In this document: positions 8,707-17,242 of the stretch, in pieces
How positions within the stretch are numbered: position 1 is the first letter of the stretch
How the letters are laid out: every line of letters starts with the position of its first letter
Source of the DNA: Methylobacter sp.
Lineage (GTDB): Bacteria > Pseudomonadota > Gammaproteobacteria > Methylococcales > Methylomonadaceae
Length of the DNA stretch: 64,000 nucleotides
Reading direction: 5' to 3'
Assembly: GCA_030699385.1 (NCBI GenBank)
Contig: JAUYMY010000083.1
Span: 62,001-126,000 of the forward strand
The notes under the pieces: model-generated
What the model was told of the DNA's origin: nothing
The model's database searches: none
Seen by the model: the letters and a program-made list of their open reading frames with translations, nothing else
Translations under genes and position numbers: made by a program

Positions 8707-10011
8707 TCAAGACCGTTGTTCAATGTCCTGATAATGCCGTAACGGCTCGCCGACATAAATCTGGCGCGGGCGGGTAATAATCACATTCTCGCTGTGCAGC
8801 ATTTCCCGCCAGTGCGCCATCCAACCGGGCATCCGGCCAATGGCGAATAACACCGTGTACATATTGGTGGGGATACCGGCCGCACGGAGAATCAGACCGG
8901 AATAAAAGTCGACATTCGGGTACAGTTTGCGGGAAATGAAATAGTCGTCTTTTAAGGCGATTTCCTCCAAGCGTTGGGCTATATCAAATAACGGATCGTT
9001 AACCCCCGCCTTGTTCAATAACTTGTCGCATTGTTTTTTTAACACCATGGCGCGCGGGTCGAAATTTTTGTAAACGCGATGGCCAAAGCCCATTAACCGG
9101 CGTGTTGAATTTTTGTCTTTGGCCTGGTTGATAAATTCGGTGCCGTCGCCGCCTTCGGCATGTATTTGCTCAAGCATCTGTATCACTTCCTGATTGGCAC
9201 CGCCGTGACGCGGCCCCCACAGCGCCGAAATGCCGGCCGAAGCCACGGCGTAGACATTGGCCATGCTGGAGCCTGCGGTACGCACCGACGAAGTGCTGCA
9301 ATTTTGCTCATGGTCGGCATGTAAAATCAAAAACATATCGATAGCCCGAACGATGTCGTCATCTAATTGGTAATCACGCACCGGCGATGAAAACATCATG
9401 TTCAGAAAATTGCGCACATATTTAAGTTTATAAGACGGATAAATCAGCGGTTCGCCGATTGATTTCTTATAAGAAAACGCGGCGATAGTGCGCACCTGCG
9501 ATATTAAATTGATCACAATTTGCTGTTCTGTTGCAGGATCGAGCTGGTCGGTAATCGGGTAGAAGGTGGATAACGATGCCACCATCGTCGCCAAAATCCC
9601 CATAGGATGGGAGCCGCGCGGGAAGCCGTTAAAAAAATGATGCATGTCTTCATGGATAATCGAAGAGCCATTAAGGTCGGCTGAAAACTGCTCCAATTGC
9701 TGGGTATTAGGCAGTTCGCCATTCAGCAGCAGATAGGACACTTCAATAAAACGTGAATGTTCGGCCAATTCTTCAATCGGATAACCGCGATAACGCAGTA
9801 TGCCGGCATCGCCATCGATATAAGTGATGGCGCTTTTGCAGCTGGCGGTATTGCCATAGCCGTCATCCAGAGTCACGTATTGGCTTTGGTTGCGCAAATT
9901 GGAAATGTCGATGGCTTTTTCGCCTTCAACGCCGATCATTGTCGGCAATGAGTAGTCTTTATTGTCCAGCGTTAATGTAGCCGGAGCTAATGGCTTTAAT
10001 CTATCGGTCAT
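8707..10011 (-). CDS. gltA: Citrate synthase (type II, hexameric type)
   Basis: The 434-residue enzyme condenses acetyl-CoA and oxaloacetate to citrate. Visible signatures include ILHADHEQNCSTSSVR, SALWGPRHGGANQ (catalytic His) and MGFGHRVYKNFDPRA, followed by the C-terminal YVGEPLRHYQDIEQR. The start is placed at the internal ATG giving MTDRLKPLAPATLTLD, with GAGAGAG upstream. An earlier start at 10074 would add 21 unconserved residues. It sits inside the ATP-grasp/transglutaminase locus on the same strand, an unusual position for a TCA-cycle gene. Confidence 0.96.
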   Translation of the reverse strand: MTDRLKPLAPATLTLDNKDYSLPTMIGVEGEKAIDISNLRNQSQYVTLDDGYGNTASCKSAITYIDGDAGILRYRGYPIEELAEHSRFIEVSYLLLNGELPNTQQLEQFSADLNGSSIIHEDMHHFFNGFPRGSHPMGILATMVASLSTFYPITDQLDPATEQQIVINLISQVRTIAAFSYKKSIGEPLIYPSYKLKYVRNFLNMMFSSPVRDYQLDDDIVRAIDMFLILHADHEQNCSTSSVRTAGSSMANVYAVASAGISALWGPRHGGANQEVIQMLEQIHAEGGDGTEFINQAKDKNSTRRLMGFGHRVYKNFDPRAMVLKKQCDKLLNKAGVNDPLFDIAQRLEEIALKDDYFISRKLYPNVDFYSGLILRAAGIPTNMYTVLFAIGRMPGWMAHWREMLHSENVIITRPRQIYVGEPLRHYQDIEQRS

Positions 10012-10030
10012 TTGAATATCTCTCTCAAGG

Positions 10031-10052
10031 CTGATGGCTACGAGGCCATCAG
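10031..10052. repeat. Hairpin in the gltA 5' leader
   Basis: A perfect 8-bp inverted repeat, CTGATGGC / GCCATCAG, with a 6-base loop lies 20 bases upstream of the gltA start. In minus-strand RNA it would form just before the ribosome binding site. It may affect gltA translation or end transcription from the upstream 1125-residue gene. No T-tract follows. Confidence 0.5.
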
Positions 10053-10075
10053 TTAATATTATTCCAGTATTCAAT

Positions 10076-10098
10076 GGTACGCACAGCGCACCCTATGC
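10076..10098. repeat. Short interspersed repeat, family E (single arm)
   Basis: The sequence GGTACGCACAGCGCACCCTA recurs, with few changes, at 13762-13783 and in inverted orientation at 13714-13735. It lies between gltA and the end of the DUF2126 fusion gene. No function is evident. Confidence 0.55.
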
Positions 10099-10108
10099 CG
10101 CACAGGCA

Positions 10109-13100
10109 TTATCCAGCCCGGTGCCGCAAGTCCATTGTAAACGGATATTCCGAACTTGGCTCCTCAATAGGCGGCGACATCGGTCTGGGCATGGCGCCGT
10201 GGGTGCTAAATTGCGCGCTTGCCAGAAAGTCGGACGACAGACTAATAGGCTGGCGCTCAATGATACCGGGCGTATGGCCAAAATCCCAAAACCGGGTGAC
10301 ACGCCGCGCTTCGGCTTCATAGCTGTTCACCGGGAAGGCATCGTAACTGCGGCCGCCGGGGTGGGCAACATGATAAGTGCAACCGCCGACCGAATGGCCG
10401 TTCCAGGTATCAATCACATCAATCACCAAGGGCACATGCGGGCTGATGGTCGGATGCAGCGCGGAAGGCGGTTGCCAGGCGCGGTAACGCACACCGGCGA
10501 CATATTCGCCTTTGCGGCCGGTGTTGCGCAGCGGCAGGCGTCTGCCGTTACAAGTCAGCACATAGCGGCCCTCGGTAAAACCGCTGACTTTAATTTGCAC
10601 CCGCTCGACCGATGAATCCACATAGCGCGCAGTGCCGGTGCTGCTGACTTCTTCGCCGAGCACATGCCAAGGCTCAATGGCGAAACGCATTTCCAGCTCA
10701 ATGCCGTCGATCAGCGTGCTGCCGTAACGCGGAAAACGGAATTCAAAAAACGGTTCCAGCCAGTCCAATTCAAAGCCGTAGCCGGCACGTTGCAAGTCTT
10801 TAGTCACCTGCTTCATATCTTCGCGGACATAATGTGGCAACATGAAACGGTCATGCAGTTTGGTGCCCCAGCGAATCAAATCGTGTTTGTACGGTTCGCG
10901 CCAAAACCAGGCAATCAGCGAGCGCAACAGCACCATTTGCACCAGCGACATTTGTGCATGGGGCGGCATTTCAAAGGCGCGCAACTCCAGTATGCCCAAG
11001 CGCCCGGTCGAGCTGTCCGGTGAGTAGAGTTTGTCGATGCAGAACTCGGAACGGTGGGTGTTGCCGGTAATGTCGGTCAACAAATGCCGCAACAGCCGGT
11101 CGACCAGCCAAGGGGAGGGCACGTCGCCTTCGGGCATTTGCTGGAAAGCGATTTCCAGTTCATACAGCTTTTCATCGCGGCCTTCATCGACACGCGGCGC
11201 CTGGCTGGTTGGGCCGATGAACATGCCGGAAAACAAATACGACAAGCCCGGATGATGCTGCCAGTAAGTCAGTAAACTGCGCAACAAATCGGGGCGGCGC
11301 AGCAACGGGCTGTCGGTCGGCGTTTCCGCGCCCATGGTGATATGGTTGCCGCCGCCGGTGCCGGTGTGGCGACCGTCCAACATGAATTTTTCCGTGCCTA
11401 ACCTGACCTGACGCGCCTGCTCATACAGCAGGGTGGTTTTTTGCACCAATTCCGGCCAGGTTTTCGACGGATGGATATTGACCTCAATCACGCCGGGATC
11501 GGGCGTTACCATCAAGCGTTCGATGCGGTAATCGCGTGGCGGCTCATAGCCTTCGAGCACCACCGGCAGCGCCAGATTTTCAGCGGTCGCTTCGACCGCA
11601 GCAATCAACTCCAGATAATGTTCCAGCGAGGTCAGCGGCGGCAGGAAAATATGCAAACGGCCTTCGCGCGCTTCGACACACACCGCCGTATGCGGCACTT
11701 CCACTTCGATAGTTTGGGCATCGCCGATTTCCTGTTCGGGATAGTCCTTGAGCTTTTGTTCGATGCGGCTGTAACGGCGGGAAACTTCGCCGTAATAATC
11801 GCCCAGTTCCGGCAAGGCCTGGAACAAGCTTTGCTCTTCCTGGGTGTCGCGTTGGTCGGGTGCTACCCAAGGCAAACTGGCCAACGGCAAACGCAAGCCC
11901 ATTGGTGAATTGCCCGGCAGCAAAAACATCTGACCACGGCGAAAATCCCAAGGGCCGCTTTGCCAGCGTTGCTGCGCCCAGTCCCATTTAACCGGCAAGG
12001 TAAAGCCTGCGGGCGTCGCCAAATCTTCATCGAGCAGTTGCATCAGCGTTTTGCGCTCAATCGAATCTTTCAGATCGCAGCTTAACGGGTCGATATTGTC
12101 CGGCAATGTGCCTTCCTGCCACAGATAGTAAAAGCTGTCTTCAAACGCGGTCTTGATGTAGCGCGGTTGCAAGCCCAGACGCAAGGCAAACTGCTTGATA
12201 AAGGCTTCCGCCTGTTCGACGCCATGACCGTAATCTTTGCTAATGTCGGCCAGCAGTTCCGGTTTTCGCCAAAGTGCTACGCCGTCTTTGCGCCAGAAAA
12301 TGCCGTATTGCCAACGCGGCAACGCCTCGCCCGGATACCATTTGCCTTGCCCGTAATGCAGCATCGCGCCTGCGGTAAACTGATCGCGCAAACGCAAGGT
12401 CAACTGATTGGCCAGCTCGCGCTTGTGTGTGCCATCGGCATCGACATTCCATTCCGCGCCTTCCATATCGTCAGCCGAAACAAAAGTCGGCTCGCCGCCC
12501 ATGGTCAGTCGCACATCATCGGCCTGTAATTGCCGGTCAACCTGCAAACCCAGCGCGTCAATGCGGTACCATTGATCATCGCTGTACGGCTTAGTCACAC
12601 GCGGGTCTTCATGCAATCGCAGCACTGTGTTGCTAAATTCAAACGCGACTTCGCATTGATCGGTGCCGCCGGTGACCGGCGCGGCGCTGGCAGGATCGGG
12701 CGTACATGCCAGCGGAATATGGCCTTCGCCAGCCAGCAAACCGGACGTGGGGTCCAGTCCTATCCAACCGGCGCCCGGAATGTACACTTCAGCCCAGGCA
12801 TGTAAATCGGTGAAATCCTGTTCCGGCCCGGACGGCCCATCCAGCGATTTAATATCGGCAGTCAACTGCACCAAATAGCCGGACACAAAGCGCGCCGCAA
12901 GTCCCAAATGGCGCAGTATTTGCACCAGCAACCAAGCCGAATCGCGGCAGGAACCGCTGAGCGAGGTCAGGGTTTGTTCACAGCTTTGAATGCCGACTTC
13001 CATGCGGATGTTGTAGCTGATCGCCTGAAACACTTTGCGGTTCACATCAACCAAAAAATCATTGATGGTGCGTTTACTTAAATCAAAGTTCGCCAGCCAT

Positions 13101-13486
13101 TGTTTCAGCAAGGGCCCTTGCTCGGTAATTTCCAGATAAGGCTGTAATTCTTTCAATAAAAGCGCATCGTAGCTAAACGGATATTGTTCGGCATAGTCTT
13201 CGACAAAGAAGTCAAACGGGTTGATCACCGTCATGTCGGCGATGACTTCCACTTCAATGCTAAGTTGTGTGCATTTTTCCGGAAACACCACCCGCGCCTG
13301 CAGGTTGCCGAATGGGTCTTGCTGCCAGTTGATAAAATGATTTTCCGGCGTAATGCGCAGACTATAGCCTTTAATCGGCGTGCGGCTATGCACCGCCGGG
13401 CGCAGCCTGAAGACATGCGGCGACAGGGATACCGGCCTATCAAAGCTGTAAACAGTTTTGTGACGGACAGCTACTCGAATGGTCAT
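10109..13486 (-). CDS. Transglutaminase-DUF2126 fusion protein
   Basis: The 1125-residue protein starts with a transglutaminase module: beta-rich domain at 1-95, then Cys180 (SGSCRDSAWLL), His229 (TDLHAWAEVY) and Asp245 (IGLDPTSG). From about residue 300 onward it matches DUF2126, with LTMGGEPTFVSADDMEGAEW and long conserved blocks such as DGRHTGTGGGNHI. The transglutaminase-DUF2126 fusion is a known partner of circularly permuted ATP-grasp and alpha-E genes. The start is set at MTIRVAVRHKTVYSF because AGGAAA precedes that ATG. The upstream start at 13540 lacks support. It is divergent from the split ATP-grasp/alpha-E pair and is predicted to be cytoplasmic. Confidence 0.93.
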   Translation of the reverse strand: MTIRVAVRHKTVYSFDRPVSLSPHVFRLRPAVHSRTPIKGYSLRITPENHFINWQQDPFGNLQARVVFPEKCTQLSIEVEVIADMTVINPFDFFVEDYAEQYPFSYDALLLKELQPYLEITEQGPLLKQWLANFDLSKRTINDFLVDVNRKVFQAISYNIRMEVGIQSCEQTLTSLSGSCRDSAWLLVQILRHLGLAARFVSGYLVQLTADIKSLDGPSGPEQDFTDLHAWAEVYIPGAGWIGLDPTSGLLAGEGHIPLACTPDPASAAPVTGGTDQCEVAFEFSNTVLRLHEDPRVTKPYSDDQWYRIDALGLQVDRQLQADDVRLTMGGEPTFVSADDMEGAEWNVDADGTHKRELANQLTLRLRDQFTAGAMLHYGQGKWYPGEALPRWQYGIFWRKDGVALWRKPELLADISKDYGHGVEQAEAFIKQFALRLGLQPRYIKTAFEDSFYYLWQEGTLPDNIDPLSCDLKDSIERKTLMQLLDEDLATPAGFTLPVKWDWAQQRWQSGPWDFRRGQMFLLPGNSPMGLRLPLASLPWVAPDQRDTQEEQSLFQALPELGDYYGEVSRRYSRIEQKLKDYPEQEIGDAQTIEVEVPHTAVCVEAREGRLHIFLPPLTSLEHYLELIAAVEATAENLALPVVLEGYEPPRDYRIERLMVTPDPGVIEVNIHPSKTWPELVQKTTLLYEQARQVRLGTEKFMLDGRHTGTGGGNHITMGAETPTDSPLLRRPDLLRSLLTYWQHHPGLSYLFSGMFIGPTSQAPRVDEGRDEKLYELEIAFQQMPEGDVPSPWLVDRLLRHLLTDITGNTHRSEFCIDKLYSPDSSTGRLGILELRAFEMPPHAQMSLVQMVLLRSLIAWFWREPYKHDLIRWGTKLHDRFMLPHYVREDMKQVTKDLQRAGYGFELDWLEPFFEFRFPRYGSTLIDGIELEMRFAIEPWHVLGEEVSSTGTARYVDSSVERVQIKVSGFTEGRYVLTCNGRRLPLRNTGRKGEYVAGVRYRAWQPPSALHPTISPHVPLVIDVIDTWNGHSVGGCTYHVAHPGGRSYDAFPVNSYEAEARRVTRFWDFGHTPGIIERQPISLSSDFLASAQFSTHGAMPRPMSPPIEEPSSEYPFTMDLRHRAG

Positions 13487-13555
13487 GGTTTTTTTCCTAT
13501 TGCCAAGGGTGTTGGGCGTTGTAAATGCGCTGCTTCCCAATAAAATACAGGCGTG

Positions 13556-13587
13556 TTCCAGCCGCGACGCCTACGTCGCGGCTGGAA
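13556..13587. repeat. Perfect 14-bp palindrome
   Basis: TTCCAGCCGCGACG and its exact complement CGTCGCGGCTGGAA flank the loop CCTA. It lies in the divergent spacer, 69 bases upstream of the DUF2126 fusion start. A weaker relative (CCGTTCC...GGAACGG around GACGC) is at 58618-58644. Confidence 0.8.
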
Positions 13588-13713
13588 ACCGTTTTGTCTC
13601 CCATGAAGGCAAGCAAGCACCATACCAAACGGCTAAAACGCTTATCTGTTGTTCGCCATTTTTATCCGCCATCAGGGTGATTTTATTGGGTTCTCTGTAC
13701 TCGCCGCGCACAG

Positions 13714-13783
13714 TGTAGGGTACGCTGCGCATACCGTTAGTTTGTAACTTGGCGTCGGTAAGGTACACACAGCGCACCCTGTA
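13714..13783. repeat. Inverted pair of family E repeats
   Basis: GTAGGGTACGCTGCGCATACC (inverted) ends at 13735, and GGTACACACAGCGCACCCTG starts at 13762. Together they could form a large imperfect hairpin with a 26-base loop. A third, single copy is at 10076-10098. The arrangement recalls paired REP-type elements. Confidence 0.65.
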
Positions 13784-13963
13784 TTACGTTATTTTTGATT
13801 GTCGTTATTGCGCCAAATTGGTGCATCCATTCGCTAAAATAGGGCGCAACGCCCGCAAAAGGCGCGGTTTTAAACGATGGCAAGGCACAGCTATCAGCAG
13901 CTAACCAAACATGGCACTAATGATGCTAATTGTTTACTAAACCCACTAGCCATAGCATACGCC

Positions 13964-15415
13964 ATGAAATCAATCTGGAAAAACTACAACACCGACAGCG
14001 CTTACGATGAACTGATGAGCTCGGAATTCCAGCCCAGGCAAATCAGTCACCGCTTATGCCAATACCTGCACTCGCTCAATGCCGACGATATTGACAAGCG
14101 CAAAATGGCGGCTGAACTGGCCATTTTGGAAATGGGCATCAGTTTCACCGTCTACAGCGATGAAGGCAACATAGACCGCGCCTGGCCGTTCGACATCATT
14201 CCGCGCATCATTGCCTCTACCGAATGGCGCATCATCGAAAAAGGCTTAAAGCAGCGTCTGACCGCGCTGAACTGCTTTATCGCGGATATTTACAGCGAAC
14301 AGGCCTTTATTAAAGACGGTCTTATGCCTGCGGAAATTATTCTCAGCTCAAAAAATTTCCGCAAAGAATGTGTCGGCATGACACCACGCCACAACGTGTG
14401 GGCGAACATTTGCGGCACTGATTTGGTACGCGACAAAGACGGCATTATGTACGTATTGGAAGACAATTTACGGGTGCCTTCGGGGGTTTCCTACATGCTG
14501 GAAAACCGGGTCATCACCAAACGCGTATTCCCCGAACTGTTGCAGGACATCGACATCCTGCCTATCGACGACTATCCCAGCCGCTTGCAGGATATGCTGA
14601 CCTCGCTGGCGCCGGAACACATCAGCAAACCGCAGATTGTGGTGTTGACGCCGGGTATTTATAACTCGGCTTATTTTGAACACGCTTATCTGGCGCAGCA
14701 AATGGGCGCGCAACTGGTTGAGGGCGGCGATCTGGTGGTCAATGACGACGATTGCGTGTACATGCGCACCATCGAAGGACTGGAAAAAGTCGACGTGATT
14801 TACCGGCGCATTGACGACGATTTTCTTGACCCCGAAGTATTCCGCAAAGATTCCAGCTTGGGCGTACCGGGTTTAATGCGCGCCTGGAAAGCCGGCAATG
14901 TGTCGTTATCGAATGCGCCGGGTGCCGGTGTAGCCGATGACAAAGTGGTTTATGCCTATGTGCCTGAGATGATCCGTTATTACCTGAACGAGGAACCCAT
15001 CCTGCCCAATGTGCAAACTTATTTGTGCGGCAACCCCGAACATTTGGAGTATGTATTGGCGCACTTGCCCGAACTGGTGGTTAAGCCTGCCAACGAATCG
15101 GGCGGTTACGGGATGCTGGTCGGCCCCCATGCCAGCAGCCGGGAAATCGCCGCATTCCGGCAAATCATCCAGGAAAACCCGCGTAATTATATCGCCCAAC
15201 CGACCTTGGCGATTTCCACTGCACCGACCTTGTGCAAAGGCCAGCTCGAACCCCGGCATATCGACCTGAGGCCGTTTATTTTGCAGGGCGCAAATACCTT
15301 TGTCACCGCCGGTGGCTTAACCCGGGTCGCGCTAAAAAAAGGCTCGCTGGTGGTCAATTCCTCGCAAGGCGGCGGCAGCAAAGACACCTGGATTATCAAC
15401 ATGGAGCGCAGCTAA
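13964..15415 (+). CDS. Circularly permuted ATP-grasp protein (stand-alone)
   Basis: The 483-residue protein belongs to the COG2308 family. Visible conserved blocks are LRVPSGVSYMLENRVITKRVFP, VVLTPGIYNSAYFEHAYLA, DVIYRRIDDDFLDP, LVVKPANESGGYGMLVGP and the C-terminal GGLTRVALKKGSLVVNSSQG followed by GGSKDTW. Members are predicted amidoligases that form an amide bond at the expense of ATP. The start MKSIWKNYNTDSAYDEL fits the family. A frame open from 13877 could add 29 residues. The ribosome binding site is weak. The stop overlaps the alpha-E start (TAATG), so the two products are almost certainly made together. Confidence 0.92.
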   Translation: MKSIWKNYNTDSAYDELMSSEFQPRQISHRLCQYLHSLNADDIDKRKMAAELAILEMGISFTVYSDEGNIDRAWPFDIIPRIIASTEWRIIEKGLKQRLTALNCFIADIYSEQAFIKDGLMPAEIILSSKNFRKECVGMTPRHNVWANICGTDLVRDKDGIMYVLEDNLRVPSGVSYMLENRVITKRVFPELLQDIDILPIDDYPSRLQDMLTSLAPEHISKPQIVVLTPGIYNSAYFEHAYLAQQMGAQLVEGGDLVVNDDDCVYMRTIEGLEKVDVIYRRIDDDFLDPEVFRKDSSLGVPGLMRAWKAGNVSLSNAPGAGVADDKVVYAYVPEMIRYYLNEEPILPNVQTYLCGNPEHLEYVLAHLPELVVKPANESGGYGMLVGPHASSREIAAFRQIIQENPRNYIAQPTLAISTAPTLCKGQLEPRHIDLRPFILQGANTFVTAGGLTRVALKKGSLVVNSSQGGGSKDTWIINMERS

Positions 15416-16368
15416 TGTTATCCCGATCAGCAGAACGCCTGTATTGGCTAGCCCGTTATCTTGAACGCACTGAAAATATCGCCCGATTGGTCAGTGTACA
15501 CATGAATTTACTGATGGATTTGCCCAATAGCGTGGAAATGAGCTGGCTGCAATTAGTCCGCATCAACGGCGCCAAACAGGAGTTCCATGAAAAATACAAA
15601 GTGGCCAACGAGCATAACGTCACCCGGTTTTTGTTAGTCGACGAAAGCTATCCCGGCTCGTTGTTTTCGTCGTTAATCGCGGCGCGGGAAAATATCCGCA
15701 CCTCCCGCGATTTGCTGCCTGATGAAGCCTGGGAGCAGGTCAACGAAATCTACCTGTTTGTAAAAAACAACATCGATTCGGTGTACAACCGCAGCAACCG
15801 GGTGGCGTTTCTGAACGAAATCCTCAAAGGCTGCCAACGCTTTACCGGACTGTTATCGGGCTATATGAGCCACAATCATCCCTACCGGTTTATTCGTTTG
15901 GGCAAAAACATTGAGCGTGCCGATATGACCAGCCGGATTCTGGACTTGGCGTCCTTGCTGCTGGCCGAATCGCGTAGCGATGAAATGCGCCAATATGAGA
16001 GCATTTTATGGGTGAACATATTAAAATCGCTAAACGCCCAATTAATGTATCGCCAACAAGTCCGAAGCAGTGTCAATGGCGATGACGTGCTGACTTTTTT
16101 ATTGTTAAACACCAGCCTGCCGCGCTCAATTGGCTGTTGTATTGCTGAAATCGCCGGTTGTATCAATGCCTTGCCCAACAGCGACGGCTTGCCTGACGAT
16201 GTGGTTAAACTGGATGCTTATGTACAAGCTATTGACACCCATCAAACCACCGAAACGCAATTACGTGGAATCCTGGACAACCTGCAAAACAAGCTGGGGC
16301 AATTACACGCCAGAATAGCTAATAACTGGTTTTTACCCGCCGTAGTGGAAGCTCAGGCAAACCAATAG
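15415..16368 (+). CDS. Alpha-E domain protein (stand-alone)
   Basis: The 317-residue all-helical protein matches COG2307 (alpha-E), starting MLSRSAERLYWLARYLERTE, with the conserved ENIRTSRDLLPDEAWEQVNE and FIRLGKNIERADMTSRILD blocks. The start overlaps the ATP-grasp stop by one base. An upstream reading frame (from 15232) is only overlap with the ATP-grasp gene. The biochemical role is unknown. Constant pairing with ATP-grasp suggests that it binds the product or carries the growing chain. It pairs with the same module that is fused in the protein encoded at 6030-8591. Confidence 0.92.
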   Translation: MLSRSAERLYWLARYLERTENIARLVSVHMNLLMDLPNSVEMSWLQLVRINGAKQEFHEKYKVANEHNVTRFLLVDESYPGSLFSSLIAARENIRTSRDLLPDEAWEQVNEIYLFVKNNIDSVYNRSNRVAFLNEILKGCQRFTGLLSGYMSHNHPYRFIRLGKNIERADMTSRILDLASLLLAESRSDEMRQYESILWVNILKSLNAQLMYRQQVRSSVNGDDVLTFLLLNTSLPRSIGCCIAEIAGCINALPNSDGLPDDVVKLDAYVQAIDTHQTTETQLRGILDNLQNKLGQLHARIANNWFLPAVVEAQANQ

Positions 16369-16374
16369 AAAGTT

Positions 16375-16437
16375 GTGGGAGCGGCCACCCGGCCGCGAAC
16401 AATCGTGTGCTGTTCGCGGCCGGGTGGCCACTCCCAC
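16375..16437. repeat. Palindromic repeat, family A (long form)
   Basis: Arms of 27 bp (16375-16401 and 16411-16437) start GTGGGAGCGGCCACCCGG and end CTCCCAC, with a 9-base loop. One mismatch is present. It lies directly after the alpha-E stop and before the glycosyltransferase gene. It is the same element as 8622-8688. Confidence 0.85.
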
Positions 16438-16456
16438 CATGCTACGATAATTTAAA

Positions 16457-17143
16457 ATGAAATTTTCCATTATTATTCCTGCCCTAAACGAACAGGAAGG
16501 TATCAAAAATTGTCTGTCGGCATTACAACCTTATCGCGACCAAGCTGAAATCATTTTGGTGGATGGCGGCAGTTTGGATAACACGCTAGCTATTGCCTCG
16601 CCCTTAGTCGATAAAGTCCTAACCAGCGCCAAAGGCCGTGCTAGGCAAATGAATGTTGGCGCAAAAGCAGCTACAGGCGATTTATTGATTTTCTTGCATA
16701 GCGATACTTATTTACCCGATCACGCCTTGACCTTAATCAATGACAGCGCAGTGTGGGGACGCTTTAACATCCGCTTAACCGGTTCACATTGGCTGTTGCC
16801 GCTTATCAGTCAGCTGATGAACTGGCGTTCCCGTTTAACCGGGATTGCCACCGGTGATCAGGCGATTTTTGTCAAAAAAGCCATGTTTGATGCCGTTAAC
16901 GGCTACGCCGATATAGCCTTAATGGAAGACATTGATTTAAGCCGACGTTTAAAAAAAATAACTCCGCCGTTGTGTTTAAGCGCAAAAGTGCAAAGTTCCG
17001 CGCGGCGCTGGCAAACATTTGGCGTGTTTAAAATGATTGCCTTGATGTGGCGTTGCCGGCTGGGTTATTTTTTGGGCGAAAAACCGGAGGTCTTGGCGCA
17101 GCTTTATCAACAAGGGCGTTTTTGGCTGCCGTTTAAACTGTAA
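16457..17143 (+). CDS. GT-A glycosyltransferase, TIGR04283-like
   Basis: The 228-residue protein has the family 2 glycosyltransferase N-terminus (FSIIIPALNEQEGI), VDGGSLDNT in the nucleotide-sugar site, FLHSDTYLP as the DxD-like motif and EDIDLSRRLKK as the acceptor-side motif. Length and sequence agree with the TIGR04283 family ('rSAM/selenodomain-associated transferase 2', also linked to arsenosugar synthesis). Its usual partner, TIGR04282, is found 12 kb away at 28998. No membrane segment is obvious. The substrate is unknown. Confidence 0.83.
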   Translation: MKFSIIIPALNEQEGIKNCLSALQPYRDQAEIILVDGGSLDNTLAIASPLVDKVLTSAKGRARQMNVGAKAATGDLLIFLHSDTYLPDHALTLINDSAVWGRFNIRLTGSHWLLPLISQLMNWRSRLTGIATGDQAIFVKKAMFDAVNGYADIALMEDIDLSRRLKKITPPLCLSAKVQSSARRWQTFGVFKMIALMWRCRLGYFLGEKPEVLAQLYQQGRFWLPFKL

Positions 17144-17242
17144 AAAGCGATTGCCGTGTTTTTGCTAAGTAATGATTTGACCCTTGATTACGCTTGAGCG
17201 CACACTTGACACCCACCTTATGATGTCAAACGGAGTCGCACC

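Larger units (their letters stand above)
13487..13963. other. Divergent intergenic spacer rich in palindromes
   Basis: These 477 bases separate the two divergent arms of the locus and hold no convincing gene. They contain a 14-bp perfect palindrome, an inverted pair of family-E repeats and presumably both divergent promoters. No confident -35/-10 pair was found. The plus-strand reading frame stays open from 13877, so an N-terminal extension of the downstream ATP-grasp protein cannot be excluded. Confidence 0.6.

Noticed and set aside
10034-10615. 193-codon plus-strand frame beside gltA
   Set aside because: It is antisense to the end of the DUF2126 fusion gene and has no conserved motif or ribosome binding site.
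13571-13777. 68-codon minus-strand frame in the divergent spacer
   Set aside because: It is composed mostly of the family E inverted repeat and palindrome and has no protein-like features.
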